This document shows, one piece after another, positions 11,230 to 23,167 of a stretch of 64,000 bases of DNA. The stretch covers positions 24,705,001 through 24,769,000 of the forward strand of contig CM060843.1 in the NCBI GenBank assembly GCA_030762175.1, read 5' to 3'. The number at the start of each line of letters is the position of its first letter. Position 1 is the first letter of the stretch. This DNA is from Metallyticus violacea (lineage: Eukaryota; Arthropoda; Insecta; Mantodea; Metallyticidae). The position numbers and the translations under genes were made by a program. A model generated the notes under the pieces. That model was not told the DNA's origin. It did no database searches and saw only the letters and a program-made list of their open reading frames with translations.

Positions 11230-12020
11230 GAAAGTGTAGTGAAAACAGCTATGCTGGGAGTGAAAAAGTCAAAATACGCCTGTCTGACATAAACCGGCAG
11301 GAAATAGAGGCGCGAAGCATGCAGATATCATCTCTGGACCTGCAGAGCAAAATTAAAACTAGATGAGGTAAAGAGATCTGTATCATGGAATTAGATATAA
11401 AACAGAGGTCAGGAATAGCATGACTTAGACTGGGAGGCTGGAAGACACGTAAGGTTGTTGACGAGGAACGGCAGGAGGATTTGCCCACTACGCTCGGAAC
11501 CGGAAGACTGGATGCACATTTTGGCTAAGTGCGTACAACAGAAGATACTAGGATAAAATTTCTCCCGGGTTCATTTTTTACTTCCATTAGGGGGAGACTG
11601 GCATGTTGGAACTTAATTGTAAATATATCAAACTGGCTAAACCAGGGCAATTTCTTAAATGAAATGCCTAGTTTTAGGGACAAGAAATTTCTTTAAACAT
11701 TGTACATAAATAATAAGGAAAGTTATATATCTATCAGAATATTGTATGTATATCTGTTTCGTGTGTGTGTGATTAGGGATTTAAAAATAGAATCTAGTGT
11801 AGGATAAGCAATATTCTGAGAAGTCTTGTCCAGGGTTATTTTATCATTAGAATTGAAGAACTGAGCGTACTTATTGTTGTTGTTGGTTTCTTTTGTTGTC
11901 ATTAATTTCAGGAATTAAGTATTTTAAAGAGCATGGGCGGTCTTGCGATCCATGCGACTGTGATGTGCAATATATATGTAGTCTAACTGGAATAATGAAT
12001 ATTACCACTACTATTACTTT
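11230..12020 (+). mobile_element. LINE 3' fragment related to the 7.7-kb one
   Basis: A plus-strand conceptual translation reads RSGIA then LRLGGWKTRK (about 11410-11455), collinear with RSGLEWIRLGG in the 8.4-kb copy, and then RLACWNL (about 11600), echoing RLACWDL at 8.6 kb. A long 3' untranslated region ends with GTGATGTGCAATATATATG and CCACTACTATTAC. Stops and frame changes show decay. Evidence is similarity of short blocks in the same order as the 7.7-8.9 kb fragment. Confidence 0.5.
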
Positions 12021-12386
12021 CTCTGCTAGATTTCCATCTGAAAATTTCTGCTAACGTTAGTGAGAGGGCGTATGTGCAAGCAGAAACAAACTATAGAATG
12101 CAGTATGCAGTTTCAAAAACGATTTCGTTGAAATAGAAGGGATTTTGATACTCTGTGTGTAAAGTTAATATTAAGATAAATTAGAAGCATGTAAAGGACA
12201 GAATAATACATTTTAATTTTGTGAAGCATCAGAAAAATAAAAGGAATCCTGGGAAAGTTTTAAAACATTCATGAATGTTTGTAAGAGGCACGTCAGAAAG
12301 GTAAGGAAGAGAATGCCTTTTACACTGATATTACTGCTGTCTTTGTACATTGTCGCATCCCATTTTACAAAGTAAATAATCCTACA

Positions 12387-12600
12387 ATGAAGAGTGTGTT
12401 GAAAAAATACACACAAAGATCTGTCCCGGATGAAAGTACTCTTAGAAAGAGTTATTTACATCGAATTTATGAAGACAATGTGGGAAGGGTTAAGGAAGTT
12501 GTTGCAGATCATTGTGTTTGTTTTATATTAGATGAAACAACTGACTCTCTATTGAGAGCTCTTCTAACATACTTGCGTTGCCTGTCAAAATAGCTGCATT
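12387..12600 (+). pseudogene. hAT-superfamily transposase fragment
   Basis: A 68-codon open segment begins MKSVLKKYTQRSVPDESTLR. It has SVPDESTLRKSYL near residue 12, then VADHCVCFILDETTDS near residues 39-54. The pattern PDESTLRK...IDETTD matches the start of the catalytic domain of a widespread insect hAT transposase family, in which the D of DETTD is the first catalytic acid. Downstream, out of frame, PVKIAALEPT is legible near 12580. The C-terminal domain of this type may be represented at 50.6-50.87 and 55.71-55.88 kb. Confidence 0.55.
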
Positions 12601-13079
12601 GGAACCAACGATGTTTGTAATTTATGATATACAATTATTATGCAAAAGCTGAGATTTTTGTTGTAAAATCTGAAATGCAGGAATACCATACAGAAACACA
12701 TTATTACGGAAAAAGGCACAACATTTAAATATTCACATTTCAGTTTGCTGATGACTGTTCTAAAATTTATATTTTACAGGCAAACTCAACAGTCCTTGTA
12801 GAGTGGTAAAATACTGTAATATTTAGATATTCTCAATTTATTATCATGATTATTAATTTTTTGTAAGGCAGAGAAAAATCGTGCGTTTATTGTCCAATAG
12901 CGTGCGTTACACGAGTTTAGTATATTTTTGCCATTTGATGTGCAGTCGTATTTATTTGTCTTCTTTCGAATTGAGTTATCTTTAAATAGTTTGCTTAAAA
13001 AACTGTAACAATTTCATTATGCGTTTGCATGAGTATGTCAACTTATTTTTTGATTTCAAAGCACCAAATATATTATCAC

Positions 13080-13290
13080 TCTGTAGTGCATATCATAATC
13101 CTATGACCTATTCTGTGTGGAGTCAACTGCAAAAGTCACTTTACTACACGACAAAAATTTGTGACACTGAATATTTAAAAGAGGGTCTTCTGCAATGTTG
13201 GAACCGACTTCATTATATACAAATATCTTCTGATGAAGAAGAGGCCTGCAAATGGTTATGCATGCAAATGATTTCCATATAAGGGCATAA
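13080..13290 (+). pseudogene. Tc1/mariner-type transposase C-terminal relic
   Basis: The plus-strand frame contains NPMTYSVWSQLQKSLYY, then CDTEYLKEGLLQCWNRL. It resembles the block NP-DY-VW...L-Q-VY...HLK..L...W at the C-terminus of many Tc1/mariner-like transposases. The position of the third catalytic acid (normally NP-D) appears to be T here. The preceding 400 bases carry no legible transposase. No ends found. Confidence 0.45.
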
Positions 13291-13377
13291 ATGTTAATAT
13301 TGCTCATATGAAAGAAGATTTATTACTTTTAATTGCCGGTATTCAATTCTTGTATTTTCAGCAAAATTAAGTTAGCC

Positions 13378-14590
13378 TCGAGGGTAAGTTAAAAATTGAT
13401 GTAAGTTACAATATTATTTGAATGAGGCACCTGAGACTATTGCCACTAGATAGCGGCATTAGTACGGTGACAATTGGTAATATTCCACACGAGACAATCG
13501 TTGTTTACAATAGCGAAACAGCAGTTGCAAAATGGGAGCACCTCTATGTGAATGCACAATTCTCGATAAAGGCTCCGTTGTGCCATTTTTTGGACAAAAG
13601 ATATGGGATCAAACAACATAAAAAATGCTTCCAAGCTACCGTGAGAAGTGCCAATCACGTCAAGCTGTTTACAATTTGGTGAAAAAATTCTCTGAAGGGC
13701 GGACACGTATCGAAGACGAACACCGTATCAGCCGGCCAACGCAGATTGTCACAGAGGTGAATTTGCAACAAGTTGAACACTTAATCCGAGCTGACAGAAA
13801 GGTACAGTCTCTGCTATTGGTTGTTCACATGGCATGGCTTACATCATAATCATGACAGGTTAGCTTTTTGCGAAGTTTGTGCATGATGGGGGCTGCCTAT
13901 GCTGACCCCAGAACACAAAATCCAAAGAGTGTATCTGGTAATGCAGCATCTCAATCGCTACCACGACGAAGGACACGATATGCTAACCCGAATTATCACA
14001 GGTCTTGGGCCCACTATTACTAGCCCGATACAAAGCGTGCGTCATTGCAATGCAAATATTCTGCATCGCCTGAAAAAAAAAATTAAAGTGATTCCATTCG
14101 CCGGAAAAGAGATACTGACCGTCTTCTGGGCTCATGCAGGCATATTGCTAACAGCATTCCGGCCTCTAGGGCAAACTATAAATGCCGACTCCTATTGAAA
14201 CCTTTTCATGTAACTTCGTAAGTTGTTCATTGGTGCGACCAAGACTCCTCACCAAAGGCGTGTTGCTATTGCATGACAATGTGCGTCCTCATACTGTCAG
14301 CAAGAAAATGAAACGCTGCGAGAAGTTCTCGAGCATCCTGTGCACTGTTGCGGGCTTGCTTCCTTTGTTCGGTCCTCTTAAACATCAACATTTTCTCTAC
14401 GATGAGGCTGCCGTAAGGGAAGTTAATACCTGGTACCGACAAAGCCCAAAGAAGTTTATGCTGCTGGATTTCAGGGGCTTATGAAACTATGGGACAAGTA
14501 CCTCAATCTCGAACAGGGAGAAATAAAATGTACTTTTCTGGTTTAAAGTTCTACATTCATTTGCAACTTATCTAATGACCTACCCTCATA
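13378..14590 (+). mobile_element. Mariner-like element, family C, degenerate
   Basis: The left end has CGAGGGTAAGTT (about 13379) and the right end has ACCTACCCTCATA (about 14578-14590), imperfect inverted ends of the mariner TACGAGGGT type. Between them, plus-strand pieces of a mariner transposase can be read. They are a helix-turn-helix linker with EGRTRIEDEHR and LIRADRKVQS (about 13690-13810), MLTPEHKIQRV (about 13899) and LLLHDNVRPHT (about 14265-14300). The end gives YRQSPKKF and KLWDKYLNLEQG (about 14430-14520). The length, about 1.2 kb, is normal for mariner. Confidence 0.7.
13625..14530 (+). pseudogene. Mariner transposase pseudogene (family C)
   Basis: The reading frame is split into at least four pieces. 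The second catalytic aspartate (LHDNVRPHT) survives. The first is lost: the expected TGDETW site reads ITGLGP at about 14000. The third-aspartate block is scrambled at about 14330-14370, where only FGPLKH remains recognisable. The element is therefore catalytically dead. Order of blocks and length agree with a single decayed mariner. Confidence 0.65.
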
Positions 14591-14599
14591 ACAAACACG

Positions 14600-15580
14600 T
14601 CCTGAAAATATAGAAAGCACCTCTTTCCAAAAATGAGTGCATTATAAGTAAATATTACATATTTCAGAAGGCAGAGATCTTTAAATGTGTCTTTTCGCAC
14701 TGTATAGATGACATCAACATTTGTACAGTTGGAAATTATGTAATCCGGCTCGCATTATTTAATCTGTATTTCTCATGTTGGCATATGAGTTGAATACCTT
14801 ATAACAAATGCCTTCATATTGACACTCAAGAAGAGTGTAAGTCTCCCAGTAGAATATCTACAACATTGCAGGGAGATTGCAGTGTTACCATTGTTGCATT
14901 ATCATCAGGTTGGAATCGTGGATTTCATGCGCTTTTTTTTTTTTTTTTTTTTTTTCCCTCCTGCTCTGAACGTTTTACTAATATTAAAACATGTCTGCTG
15001 TTTTCGATGACGCAGAATCTGCAGGTGTAGTAAAAGAAAATGCAGTAATCCGCATACGTTTAAAATTATGCTGAAAGTCATCGCAAGATTGCAAAGGAAA
15101 GTTTATCTCCGCAAACAATGGAGTGTGCTGGAAGAAGTTATCAGCATGTTTGGGGAATCCTTGATTTCTGTTGTTGTAGGGTGATGAGTTTCTTTATAGA
15201 AATATAATTTAAAATCAGAGTTTTCCTTTCAAAAAGGTTTGAAATGTATAATGTAGTTATATACAGTTCTTTTTTGGTGCAGTAAAATGAAATAATAACA
15301 TATTCCTTTTCATTTTCTTTTGTAGTCTCCTTGAATTTTCTTTGTTTTCACATTAATTATACCCCCTTTGTCAGATTATTGTATATTTATCCTTAAAGTT
15401 GGATCTCTAATTGTTACCATGTATAGGCTGATCAAATAGGCCAGTATAGAGGCTAGGGAAAAAAAGCAAGAAGAGTAATGCACTTTCATAACGTTCTATT
15501 AATTTACTTTTCTCAGTTAGGATCAGTTCAGTAATTTTTATACAACAATGCTATTTGAGCTACGGGACGACAGGGCATAA
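14600..15580. other. Unassigned DNA with a 23-T homopolymer
   Basis: No gene or repeat family recognised. A run of 23 T at 14933-14955 might be the poly-A tail of a minus-strand retroposed sequence, but no flanking duplication was found. Confidence 0.5.
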
Positions 15581-15585
15581 GCCAG

Positions 15586-16030
15586 TTGTCAAGACATATA
15601 ATGCATGTACAGATAGTAGTTTGTAATTATTTGGAAGGAGGCTTTCTCGACTGTGGTTGTGCGTTTGTATGTTTCTCACTGTTTTCATTATGTACTAACT
15701 ATGAACTAATTGTCCTTCGTTATTTATGCCATTACATAAAAATGGCTTTGAAGAACCGGTTTTTATGTACTATATTTTGTGAAAACATATTCTTGCAGAG
15801 AAACGGTAAACGGCTTGCAAGAAAATATCCTGAAAAATTCATCTTCCAGGTTCAGAAACTATTCCCAAACTCGTTAAAAAGTTACGACAGAGAGACAGAG
15901 GTCTCTCATTGACAAGAAATTTATTCCGTGCCGCCGCGGTCTTACGATATGTCAGAAGCAATACAAGAAGCTTCTATGCAGATGCAGGCAATGTAATGTC
16001 GCTGAAGCGTATCACTGTTGATAAAGAGCA
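15586..16030 (+). pseudogene. Helix-turn-helix fragment of a Tc1/mariner-like transposase, copy 1
   Basis: The segment shares order and wording with 48.78-49.16 kb: AATGCAT..GTA..., a frame with RLARKYPEKFIFQVQKLF here versus FSRKYPGNCVQVQKLF there, then GACAAGAAA and a degenerate CTTACGATATGTCAG stretch. KYPG followed by a threonine/serine-rich turn is typical of the N-terminal DNA-binding half of DUF4817-type transposases. No DDE core follows; a TTA microsatellite at 16034-16062 does. Decayed. Confidence 0.45.
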
Positions 16031-16063
16031 GTGATTATTATTATTATTATTATTATTATTATA

Positions 16064-16205
16064 GTATCATTTTTTGCGTTCAGAAAATATGCAAATACTA
16101 ACAAAAACATTAATTTTAACGCGACCATTCTTTCCTTTTTTCCGGTTTTAGCGGCTATACTTCCCCAGTAAAGATCTGCGGTCCATTCACCCATAAATCA
16201 AATTG
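16064..16205. repeat. Unclassified repeat E, copy 1
   Basis: Similar to 52340-52505: both have TATCATT...CAAATAC..AAC...ACATT, a T-rich tract, CCGGTT..GCGGCT, CTTCCCCAG/CTTTCCCAG and end near CATAAATCAAAT/CGTAATTCAAAT. The family is unknown to me; it is not a SINE with a visible tRNA head. Both copies carry an ATTCAAAT-like end. Confidence 0.5.
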
Positions 16206-16439
16206 CTATATTGCATTTACTCGTAACATTCTTATGTAAAAGCATAGTTTATGCAATATTTGGGGAAAAAATAGCTTTTGGTTTTATGTGTGTTTTAGAT
16301 GTTGGATTTTATGATTTCGTCTCATATTACAATACGAGCGAGATCCACAAGTTTCTGGCATAACCATTTTCTAATAATGATAAAGACAAAACCTATATTT
16401 CACTTTTCAATATAGTTACCCTTTATTGCAATACACTTC

Positions 16440-17390
16440 TCACATCTTTGAATTAACATCTACCCCCCCCCCCAATAGTTAAAAGTATTGCCTGCAAAAT
16501 GGGCGTAAACAGTATCCATCACTTCTTCGTCACACTTAAATTTCCTTCCCGAAGGTCCTTCTTGAGTTTTGAGAGGAGGAAATAGGATGTGGGCTTAGGG
16601 TGGATAGCCCATCTCCTTGACGCCACACTTCTTCACAACTTCCTTTGTAACAAGAGCTGTGTGCACAGGCGCGTTGCCATGAAGATGGCGCATGCCACCA
16701 CTCAGCTTTCCTCGCCTTTTCTCTTTGTTGGAAACACGTAGTTCGTGCAGTAGACCAGCATAGTACTCCCTATTTACTGTGGCGCCCCTCTCCTTGAAGA
16801 GTATTCCTTCACAGTCCCAAAAGATTGTGGTCATGATCTTCTTGGTTGACTGAGTGACCTTGGACTTTAGAGGCGGTGCTTCGTCAGGCTTACACCATTC
16901 CATTGATTATCTTTTGGACAATGGAACATAGCAGAGGACTATAGTTTCATCTCCTATAATAATGGTTTGCAGAATTTATCTCTCGTTTTCACCGCAGAGC
17001 TTCAAAAATGCCTGACACAGATGACTCGTTGCTGCTTTATTACTGAGGAAAAAAGTGTAGGCACCCATCTTGCACTAACCTTATTCATGTTTAAATGTAC
17101 ATGAATAATTCGAAGGACTATCGTTTTAGAAAGGTCTAATCTTGCCGCTATTTGTGTAACTTTGAGTCACCGGTCTTCCATAATTTCCCCTTCCACAAGA
17201 GCGATATTTTGAGGAGTAAGGTCTTCAATGCTTTCTCGACCCATTCGAAAAAGGTTGGCCCATTTTTTACGTTAGAATATGAGAAGGATGCTTCCTCATA
17301 TACACCGTCCAGTCGCTGTTTAATTTCATTTGAAGTAAGTCCTTCTATTGTGAAGAATTTAATAACAGCTCGATGCTGCATTTTGAACAT
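16440..17390 (-). pseudogene. Mariner transposase pseudogene, family A copy 1
   Basis: Starts at ATG 17390 (MFKMQHRAVIKFFTIEGL), a normal family-A N-terminus. After about 80 codons the frame is lost. It is regained at 16903-16595 with KVTQSTKKIMTTIFWDCEGI and HLHGNAPVHTALVTKE. The second catalytic aspartate of the D,D34D triad is glycine here (HGNAP instead of HDNAP). The block around the third aspartate is deleted: after YPP the sequence jumps to the LK-EGPSGRKFKCDEEV region. An 11-C homopolymer sits at 16463-16473. Non-functional. Confidence 0.8.
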
Positions 17391-17513
17391 TTCACAATCT
17401 TGTACACATAGCCTTCTTTATGCAACTAAATTATCTGAACGACTGAACACAGCAAAGCGGATGTTACAGCTGTAATTATTTACTCAACAGATAAAGTATG
17501 ACACCAGATAAAG

Positions 17514-17726
17514 ATTATACCCGTAAAAATCCTAAGTATGGCTTCCTTCGCAAGGGAAATAAAACCATGGGTACCGTGTCGTACATTTACGGCACGAAAA
17601 AGAACCTCAAGCCTGAGAGGCCTCTGAGCAAAATTTTTTGCCCGTTTCACGCCCTGAGTTGAATGAGACGCGGATGACCTGAGATGTTAAAGAGCGTCCA
17701 TAAATAAATCAATCAAAAAAATGAAT
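17514..17726 (+). mobile_element. SINE-B, copy 2, 5'-truncated, nested in mariner A copy 1
   Basis: Begins at CCCGTAAAAATCCTAAGTATGG, so the tRNA-like head is missing, and runs to the AATCAATC tail. The 9-bp direct repeat CAGATAAAG at 17505-17513 and 17727-17735 is the target duplication. It is cut out of sequence that is continuous in the other mariner-A copies (CCAGATAAGG...CGTAAAGGCGATAA). Confidence 0.9.
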
Positions 17727-17799
17727 CAGATAAAGGTTTTGTAAAGGCGATAATCGTTATCCGCGAGGTCGAAAACTTATGAACCTATCCTCATAAAAT

Positions 17800-18890
17800 A
17801 TCATCAGTTACTGTTTTTATATTCCATAACCTGTCTCATTTTTAAAATGTACTTTCTCCTCTGCTCGACTTAGTTCATAAATTTGGTCGGGGGGTATGTT
17901 TTTCCGGGCCAAATTATCTGGCCAAGAGCCAAGGAAAGAAATGGCGGAACAGCAGTATATGTTTTGCTCTAAAATAAAATGAGCAAACACAAACAGTATC
18001 GACACATTATATATCACCATCTCTCTTTTTGAATGACTGTATGCTCTCGGCCAATAATCTAAATTGAAGGATTCCTGCTCAAATCTTATTGAACTGTTCT
18101 CTGTTGAACTCCAATTCCAATTGGAATTGAATTCCAATAAGCACAACTGACTGCGAGTGAGATGTTGGAGGAAAATGTTTAAAACCTTGCCTAAATAATT
18201 TCCCTTGGAAGACCACAGCCTGAACTCTTCAATTATAGAAAAGAAGACTACTTATCCATAAATTTATTACACATGTTTATATCAGTGTAACTCGGAGGGG
18301 GAAAAAACTCGATCTAAGCATGCGCAAGAAGTTTCTCCGCCTCGTCTGTTAATAAACAAATGAACGATCCCGTTGTAGTTTCCATTGAGGACTTACGTAG
18401 GTAATTACAGACTTCTTATTTGCTATTTGCGTTTCGTCTGTGCTCCAAAAACCTTTAATTTGGAAAATAAACAACTGCATAATGGAAGAGACGTGGAAGT
18501 AGCAGGTTTTATTCCTAGTGGTTTTCAAGTTGTTGGTGCTAAAACAGAAATGCATTTCGATTATCTTGAAATAACTTATGAACAACGTACAACATCTACC
18601 TTCTGTTTTATCCTCAGCGTATCACCCTAAAAAATAAACTTTTTTTTACATTTTTAATGAACAGCATATATATGGTATAGAATATGATATATCAATTTTA
18701 ATTCAGTTCTTCCGTTTTATTTGTTCACTAAAATGTTCTATTTTCATTCTTCCCTTGGTATGCTTCTACACTGCCGTGCAAGATATTTCGGAATAGAGAG
18801 GAAATGTTATGACAAAGTTAATATCACAGATTAAGTACGTGGTTGCATATAATGAAATACTTTCTAGTGGTATGAAAGACGGTCCCTCAC
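17800..18890. other. Unassigned DNA
   Basis: No gene recognised. Two open frames (18146-17817 on minus, 18385-18630 on plus) have no recognisable domain. An exact 18-base palindrome, CAATTCCAATTGGAATTG, lies at 18112-18129. Confidence 0.45.
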
Positions 18891-18895
18891 AGTAC

Positions 18896-19085
18896 GGAGT
18901 CCGCTACGGGTAACTGAGGTCGTTAAGGAGCAAACTCGTGATCGGGAGATCTGGGGTTCGAATCCCGCCAGGACCGTGTTCGCTGACTGAAGTTTATTCC
19001 AGGTTTTCCTCAGTCCTCATAAATGGCAAATACCAGGGAGGTACGCTAAACCTAGGCCTGGAACGTTTTCTTCCTTAAATAATAA
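18896..19085 (+). mobile_element. SINE-A, copy 3, 3'-truncated
   Basis: Head with GGTTCGAATCCCGCCAGG, then CTGACTGAAG and CCTAGGCCTGGAACG, ending in CTTCCTTAAATAATAAAAAA. The last third of the family (ATCATTTCATCTCATG to GTTAAACAC) is missing. No clear target duplication seen. Confidence 0.8.
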
Positions 19086-19338
19086 AAAAAAAAAATAATA
19101 ATTATCTTATTCTTGATAATATAAAAGTATTCTAAAAATCATGTGACAATTTTATTAATATTTTTGACTAAATAGAAAAAATAAAAGACAACTTAGTGAA
19201 AAAAGTCTTGATTTGGAACAGGAAACTAAATTAAGAAAAATTAAATGAAAAAAAGCAGAAAAGAAAGTGGGAATTTCATGGCTTTTTACGGCGTAAATAC
19301 AAAATTCCATTTTGAAGTTTTTTATTCACATTTCACCT

Positions 19339-19641
19339 TTGTTGTTTGATTTGATTTATTTATGGACCCTCTTTAACAACTCAGATCATCAGCGCTCCAT
19401 TCAATTCAGGGCGTGAAACGGCCGTCAAATTTTGCTCAGAGGCCTCTCTTTCAGGCTTGAGGTTGTTTTTCGTGCCGTAAATGTACGACACGGGACCCAC
19501 GGCTTTACTTCCCTTCCGAAGGAAGCCATACTTAGGATTTTTACGCCCGGAAAAATCCATCGATCCTGGCCGGGCTTGAACCAGCGATCTTGGGTTTAGA
19601 AGGCAAGTATGGTTACCACTACACCACCAGGACCGACCCGA
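19339..19641 (-). mobile_element. SINE-B, copy 3
   Basis: Minus-strand, full-length SINE-B from the ATAAATAAATC tail (left) to the GTCGGTCCTGG head (right, about 19637). A 9-bp target duplication ATTTCACCT lies at 19330-19338 and 19642-19650. Confidence 0.9.
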
Positions 19642-19654
19642 ATTTCACCTGTGA

Positions 19655-20560
19655 GTACCCTTAAGTTACATATGTTCCTGGACTTATTGGAACTCCTATT
19701 AAGCATCCATTCCAGAGAGTGCCCATACGCAAGGTCCTCGTTCCGCTATGCAATCGAAAAGATGGGAAGTTACTGCATAACAGGACCATCGCCTGTCGAG
19801 CGAAATCACGTAGCGCGGTCGGAACTCATAGTACGCATTTTTTGTTTCTTTCGTTGTTTATTAGATTAAGTTCCAATCTGATTGGAGAATAAAATAACAA
19901 TGAGACTGTACATTGACTGAAAGGCTGTCGCCTGTAATTATTCAAAAACCTGACGCACACGTTCCAAATATAATTTAACGAAATTATTTTTTTATAGTTC
20001 TTAATAGAACATCAAAATATATAGTTAGATATTTGTCGAAAAGAGAGAAAAATTAGCCGATATTTTTGTTTTTGCTGTTTTCTGTGGAGAAGTTAGTTAT
20101 AGAGGAATTAATGAATTTATGTCTGTTGAAATTTTATATTAAATATAGCACATTTATAGGATGTGTGCCATAAGTTATAATTTCAGCCTTTTTCACTATT
20201 CTTTTCTGGTCTATGTCCTTTGAAACCGGTTTTCACAAATATACGACACATTAAGTGAAATCAAACAAGGAAATTAATGGATCTATCTTGCAATGCCGGA
20301 ACCCCCCCCCCCCCCCGTCTCCGTTACGCGTTACGGCTTTATGCGGCATGAAAGTCACGCTCTCTCTTGCACGTGATGTTCGAGTACTGATGTTATTAAT
20401 CAACACTTGGACCTCACATGTTCGTTTCGTGTTTATCAACCTGCTGATAAATGTTACTAAGATCGAATATGAAGAAAAAAAAAATCAGCAAATATTAACT
20501 TATATACAGATATACCTAAAATGATGCATAGACATTAAAATAACAAATAATTGATTTTAT
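19655..20560. other. Unassigned DNA with a 15-C homopolymer
   Basis: No gene recognised. C15 at 20302-20316. Overlapping open frames around this tract result from the tract itself and carry no known domain. Confidence 0.5.
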
Positions 20561-20562
20561 AA

Positions 20563-20882
20563 TGTGTTTAACACCCGTTTTAATTGCTGAGGCAACACAG
20601 GCGGTGGACACTGGTGATGCTTGAGATGAAATGATAAATTTGTAAAGGATATTTTTAAGGACTAAGTTTAGGGTACTCACCAGCATTTGCCATTTATAAG
20701 GACTAAAGAAAAAATCTGTAAAAGCCTCGAAACGAGCCTAGAGGGAATCGAACCACAGGTCTACAGTTCAAAAATCCCCTTCCATCTATATTTCACATTC
20801 AAAAATCTTTTTGGATTCATCATTATAATTATAATCATATTCAGTCTGTGGTTTAACGACTTCGGCCACCCATGGAGGTCAT
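20563..20882 (-). mobile_element. SINE-A, copy 4, old and interrupted
   Basis: Minus-strand tail GTGTTTAACACCCGTTTTAA through CATTTGCCATTTATAAGGAC and a degraded head ending TTCGGCCACCCATGGAGG. Between about 20765 and 20850 is extra, T-rich sequence absent from other copies, so this copy was interrupted or rearranged. It is the most diverged SINE-A here. Confidence 0.7.
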
Positions 20883-20889
20883 AAATGTG

Positions 20890-21309
20890 ATACGAAGTTA
20901 TGCAATTATATGAAACAAACCCATGATTAATAACCTCAATAATAAAAAAATAAATAAAAATAAAACATTCACAAATGCAGAGGTGTAGTCTCTATTCTTT
21001 TATGCTTCCACATAGCGTTCATCGTACATTCGGAACCCGAAAAGAATCGGACGCTCGCTGTAAAATGAACACCTTTCAACTCAGCTTTCAAAGAGAATCT
21101 AAATAAAGGAAACCAGCGTTCTCGTCTGCACAGACTTCACAAACTCGTTAGTCCGTTGTGGCTTCTGTTCCATGAGCAGCCACACACGAACTTTTTTTTT
21201 GTTACAAATTCTGTAGTAAATCACACACCTGGTAGCTTCGAACCATCCGGTAGCTATGCCATATGAGACGATCAACCTTCTGGTGCACTGAGTAAAAGAG
21301 CGACAAAGT

Positions 21310-21342
<33 letters not shown>

Positions 21343-21850
21343 GTACTTTGCAGCATACCATGACATTAAATTACATATATTACATATATTTTGTTTTGTA
21401 ATTCAAAACTGAACTGCAGATTGAAAATATGTGGAAAAAGAAACAATGAAGTAAAAACACTGGCCATGAAGGAGGACTATAGAAAATGTCAAAAGTATGT
21501 TAAAAGAGGATCAGCCATGTCTCATTATACGGAAAGGGGGAGATCCTGATTAATAAATATTTAATATGTTGTAGCTAAATTTTAAAACAGTGCAGAGGAA
21601 ATACCGGGGGCAACGTAACCGCCGACCGCCTGCCTATGTCTGCGTATGTTACGTTTTGGCACCGGGTATCTTACAATGTGGAGCAGGTAAAAGAAAACGA
21701 ATTAAGTGAATTTAAATAATATGTTCATTCACGAAAGTTGTGATCGACCACATAATGCGTGCATCACAAATTATAGTTCACAATGCATTCCTCATACTGT
21801 GCAAATAATTGCATTGTCGACAGCAAATTCTTCCAAAGTTATTCGGTTAA
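20890..21850. other. Unassigned DNA with an A30 homopolymer
   Basis: No gene recognised. Thirty consecutive A at 21311-21340 look like a retroposon tail. The preceding bases (AACCATCCGGTAGCTATGCC...) include no repeat family known from the rest of the window. Confidence 0.45.
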
Positions 21851-21955
21851 AAAAGTAGATATCGATATGGCGATTGGTCCCTAAGGGTGGGGCCATATAG
21901 CACCTCACATCACGGTTTATGTGTGCTAACGCCCCGTTGTGCTGAAACCACATGC
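21850..21955 (-). pseudogene. DDE transposase relic
   Basis: Minus-strand reading from 21953 gives MWFQHNGALAHINRDVR, a degraded form of the block W-FQHDGAPAH around the second catalytic aspartate of insect Tc1/mariner-like transposases. The aspartate itself is asparagine. Nothing further is legible on either side, so this is a short old remnant. Confidence 0.4.
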
Positions 21956-22823
21956 TTCGGTGAATAGACAGGGAATTCGTTTACCAATTCCGAAACCTTT
22001 CTTCGAGGAAAATGAAATAAATTTGCTCATTGAATCAGGGAGGCAAGTGAATAGGTTTGGCTTGGTGCCTTGTTCCCTATCAGTTTTTACACAGATTTTT
22101 GATTGCCGAACTTTTTTCCGAAAGGTAGTATCTGCAGATGTACATTAATTAAAAAAAAAATGGTTATCTCGGTAGTCTCCTCTCCCTTTGCAATTTATAA
22201 AGAGACTGTTTAAACATCGCCATTAATTAATTGAATGCTTGAGCAATTAATGAAAGGTACAGCCTTTTTAACAAACCTTCTTGCTTTAATTGAGCAACTC
22301 AATGATAGGTTTGAACAGGCTATCAACCAGCTATCCATTATCGCTGACATATGCACCAAGACTGTGTATGACAGCAGAGTCTCTAACGTTTGAAATTAGA
22401 GCACAGTTTCAATCAGTATATCTACAATGGAGATGGAGGTTATGCTTACCAGCTATAAAAGCCACCTCCATATATAACTACACTCTGCAGAAGAATATAC
22501 AACTGTGCCCATGTAAAAACAAAGAACACGATCATCAGACAGAATGGATTGCGGAAAGCATTGCAAAATATTTCAAGTTTAGCAATTAGAACGCTTTATT
22601 TTCATTAAAGAAATTAAAACCATAAAAATTCCGCTTTTACTCAACCAGTCTTAAAAGAACCCTCGGATGAAACTTTTTAAAGTATTAATTCTGTCAAATT
22701 TCATTTCATAATTCATTAGATTTAAAGTTTTTAATTTCACTTAATTAGATGTTTTTACAAATCAGGGTTCTAAAACTTTAGTTGACCGCGGACCCCCTTT
22801 AATGATATTCTGTCTGTCGCGGT

Positions 22824-23116
22824 GTCGGTCCTGGTGGTGTAGTGAAAACCATACTTGCCTTCTACACCCAAGAACGCGGGTTCAATCCCGGCCAGGATCG
22901 ATGGATTTTTTTCGGGCGTAAAAATCCTAAGTATGGGTTCCTTCGGACGGGAAATAAAGCTGTGGGTTCCGTGTTGTACATTTACGGCACGATAAAGAAC
23001 GTCAAGCCTGAAAAAAGAGGCCTCTGAGCAAAATTTGTCGGCCGTTTCACGCCCTGAATTGAATGGGACGCTGATGACCTGAGACGTTAAAGAGCGTCCG
23101 TAAATAAAATAAAAAA
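22824..23116 (+). mobile_element. SINE-B, copy 4
   Basis: Plus strand from GTCGGTCCTGGTGGTGTAG through the GGGTTCAATCCCGG B-box to GAGCGTCCGTAAATAAAATA. Full length. A clear target duplication was not found, perhaps because AT-rich sequence and an A-tract follow. Confidence 0.88.
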
Positions 23117-23165
23117 AAAAATCTCTTAAGATTTGTCTCAAAGTTAAAAAATCTTAAATTGTCAT

Positions 23166-23167
<2 letters not shown>

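Larger units (their letters stand above)
16333..17795 (-). mobile_element. Mariner family A, copy 1, with a nested SINE-B
   Basis: Inverted ends TACGAGCGAGATCCACAAG at 16333 and the complement of GAACCTATCCTCATA at 17781-17795 bracket the element, with TA at each outer edge. Removing the SINE-B (about 17514-17726) leaves about 1.25 kb, normal for mariner. Three other copies of the family are in the window (27.4, 41.35 and 50.87 kb). The copy lies on the minus strand. Confidence 0.85.

Noticed and set aside
22770..23141. 123-codon minus-strand open frame
   Set aside because: It is the antisense of SINE-B copy 4. Similar frames recur at every SINE-B (6061-6318, 29411-29701), so they are by-products of the repeat.
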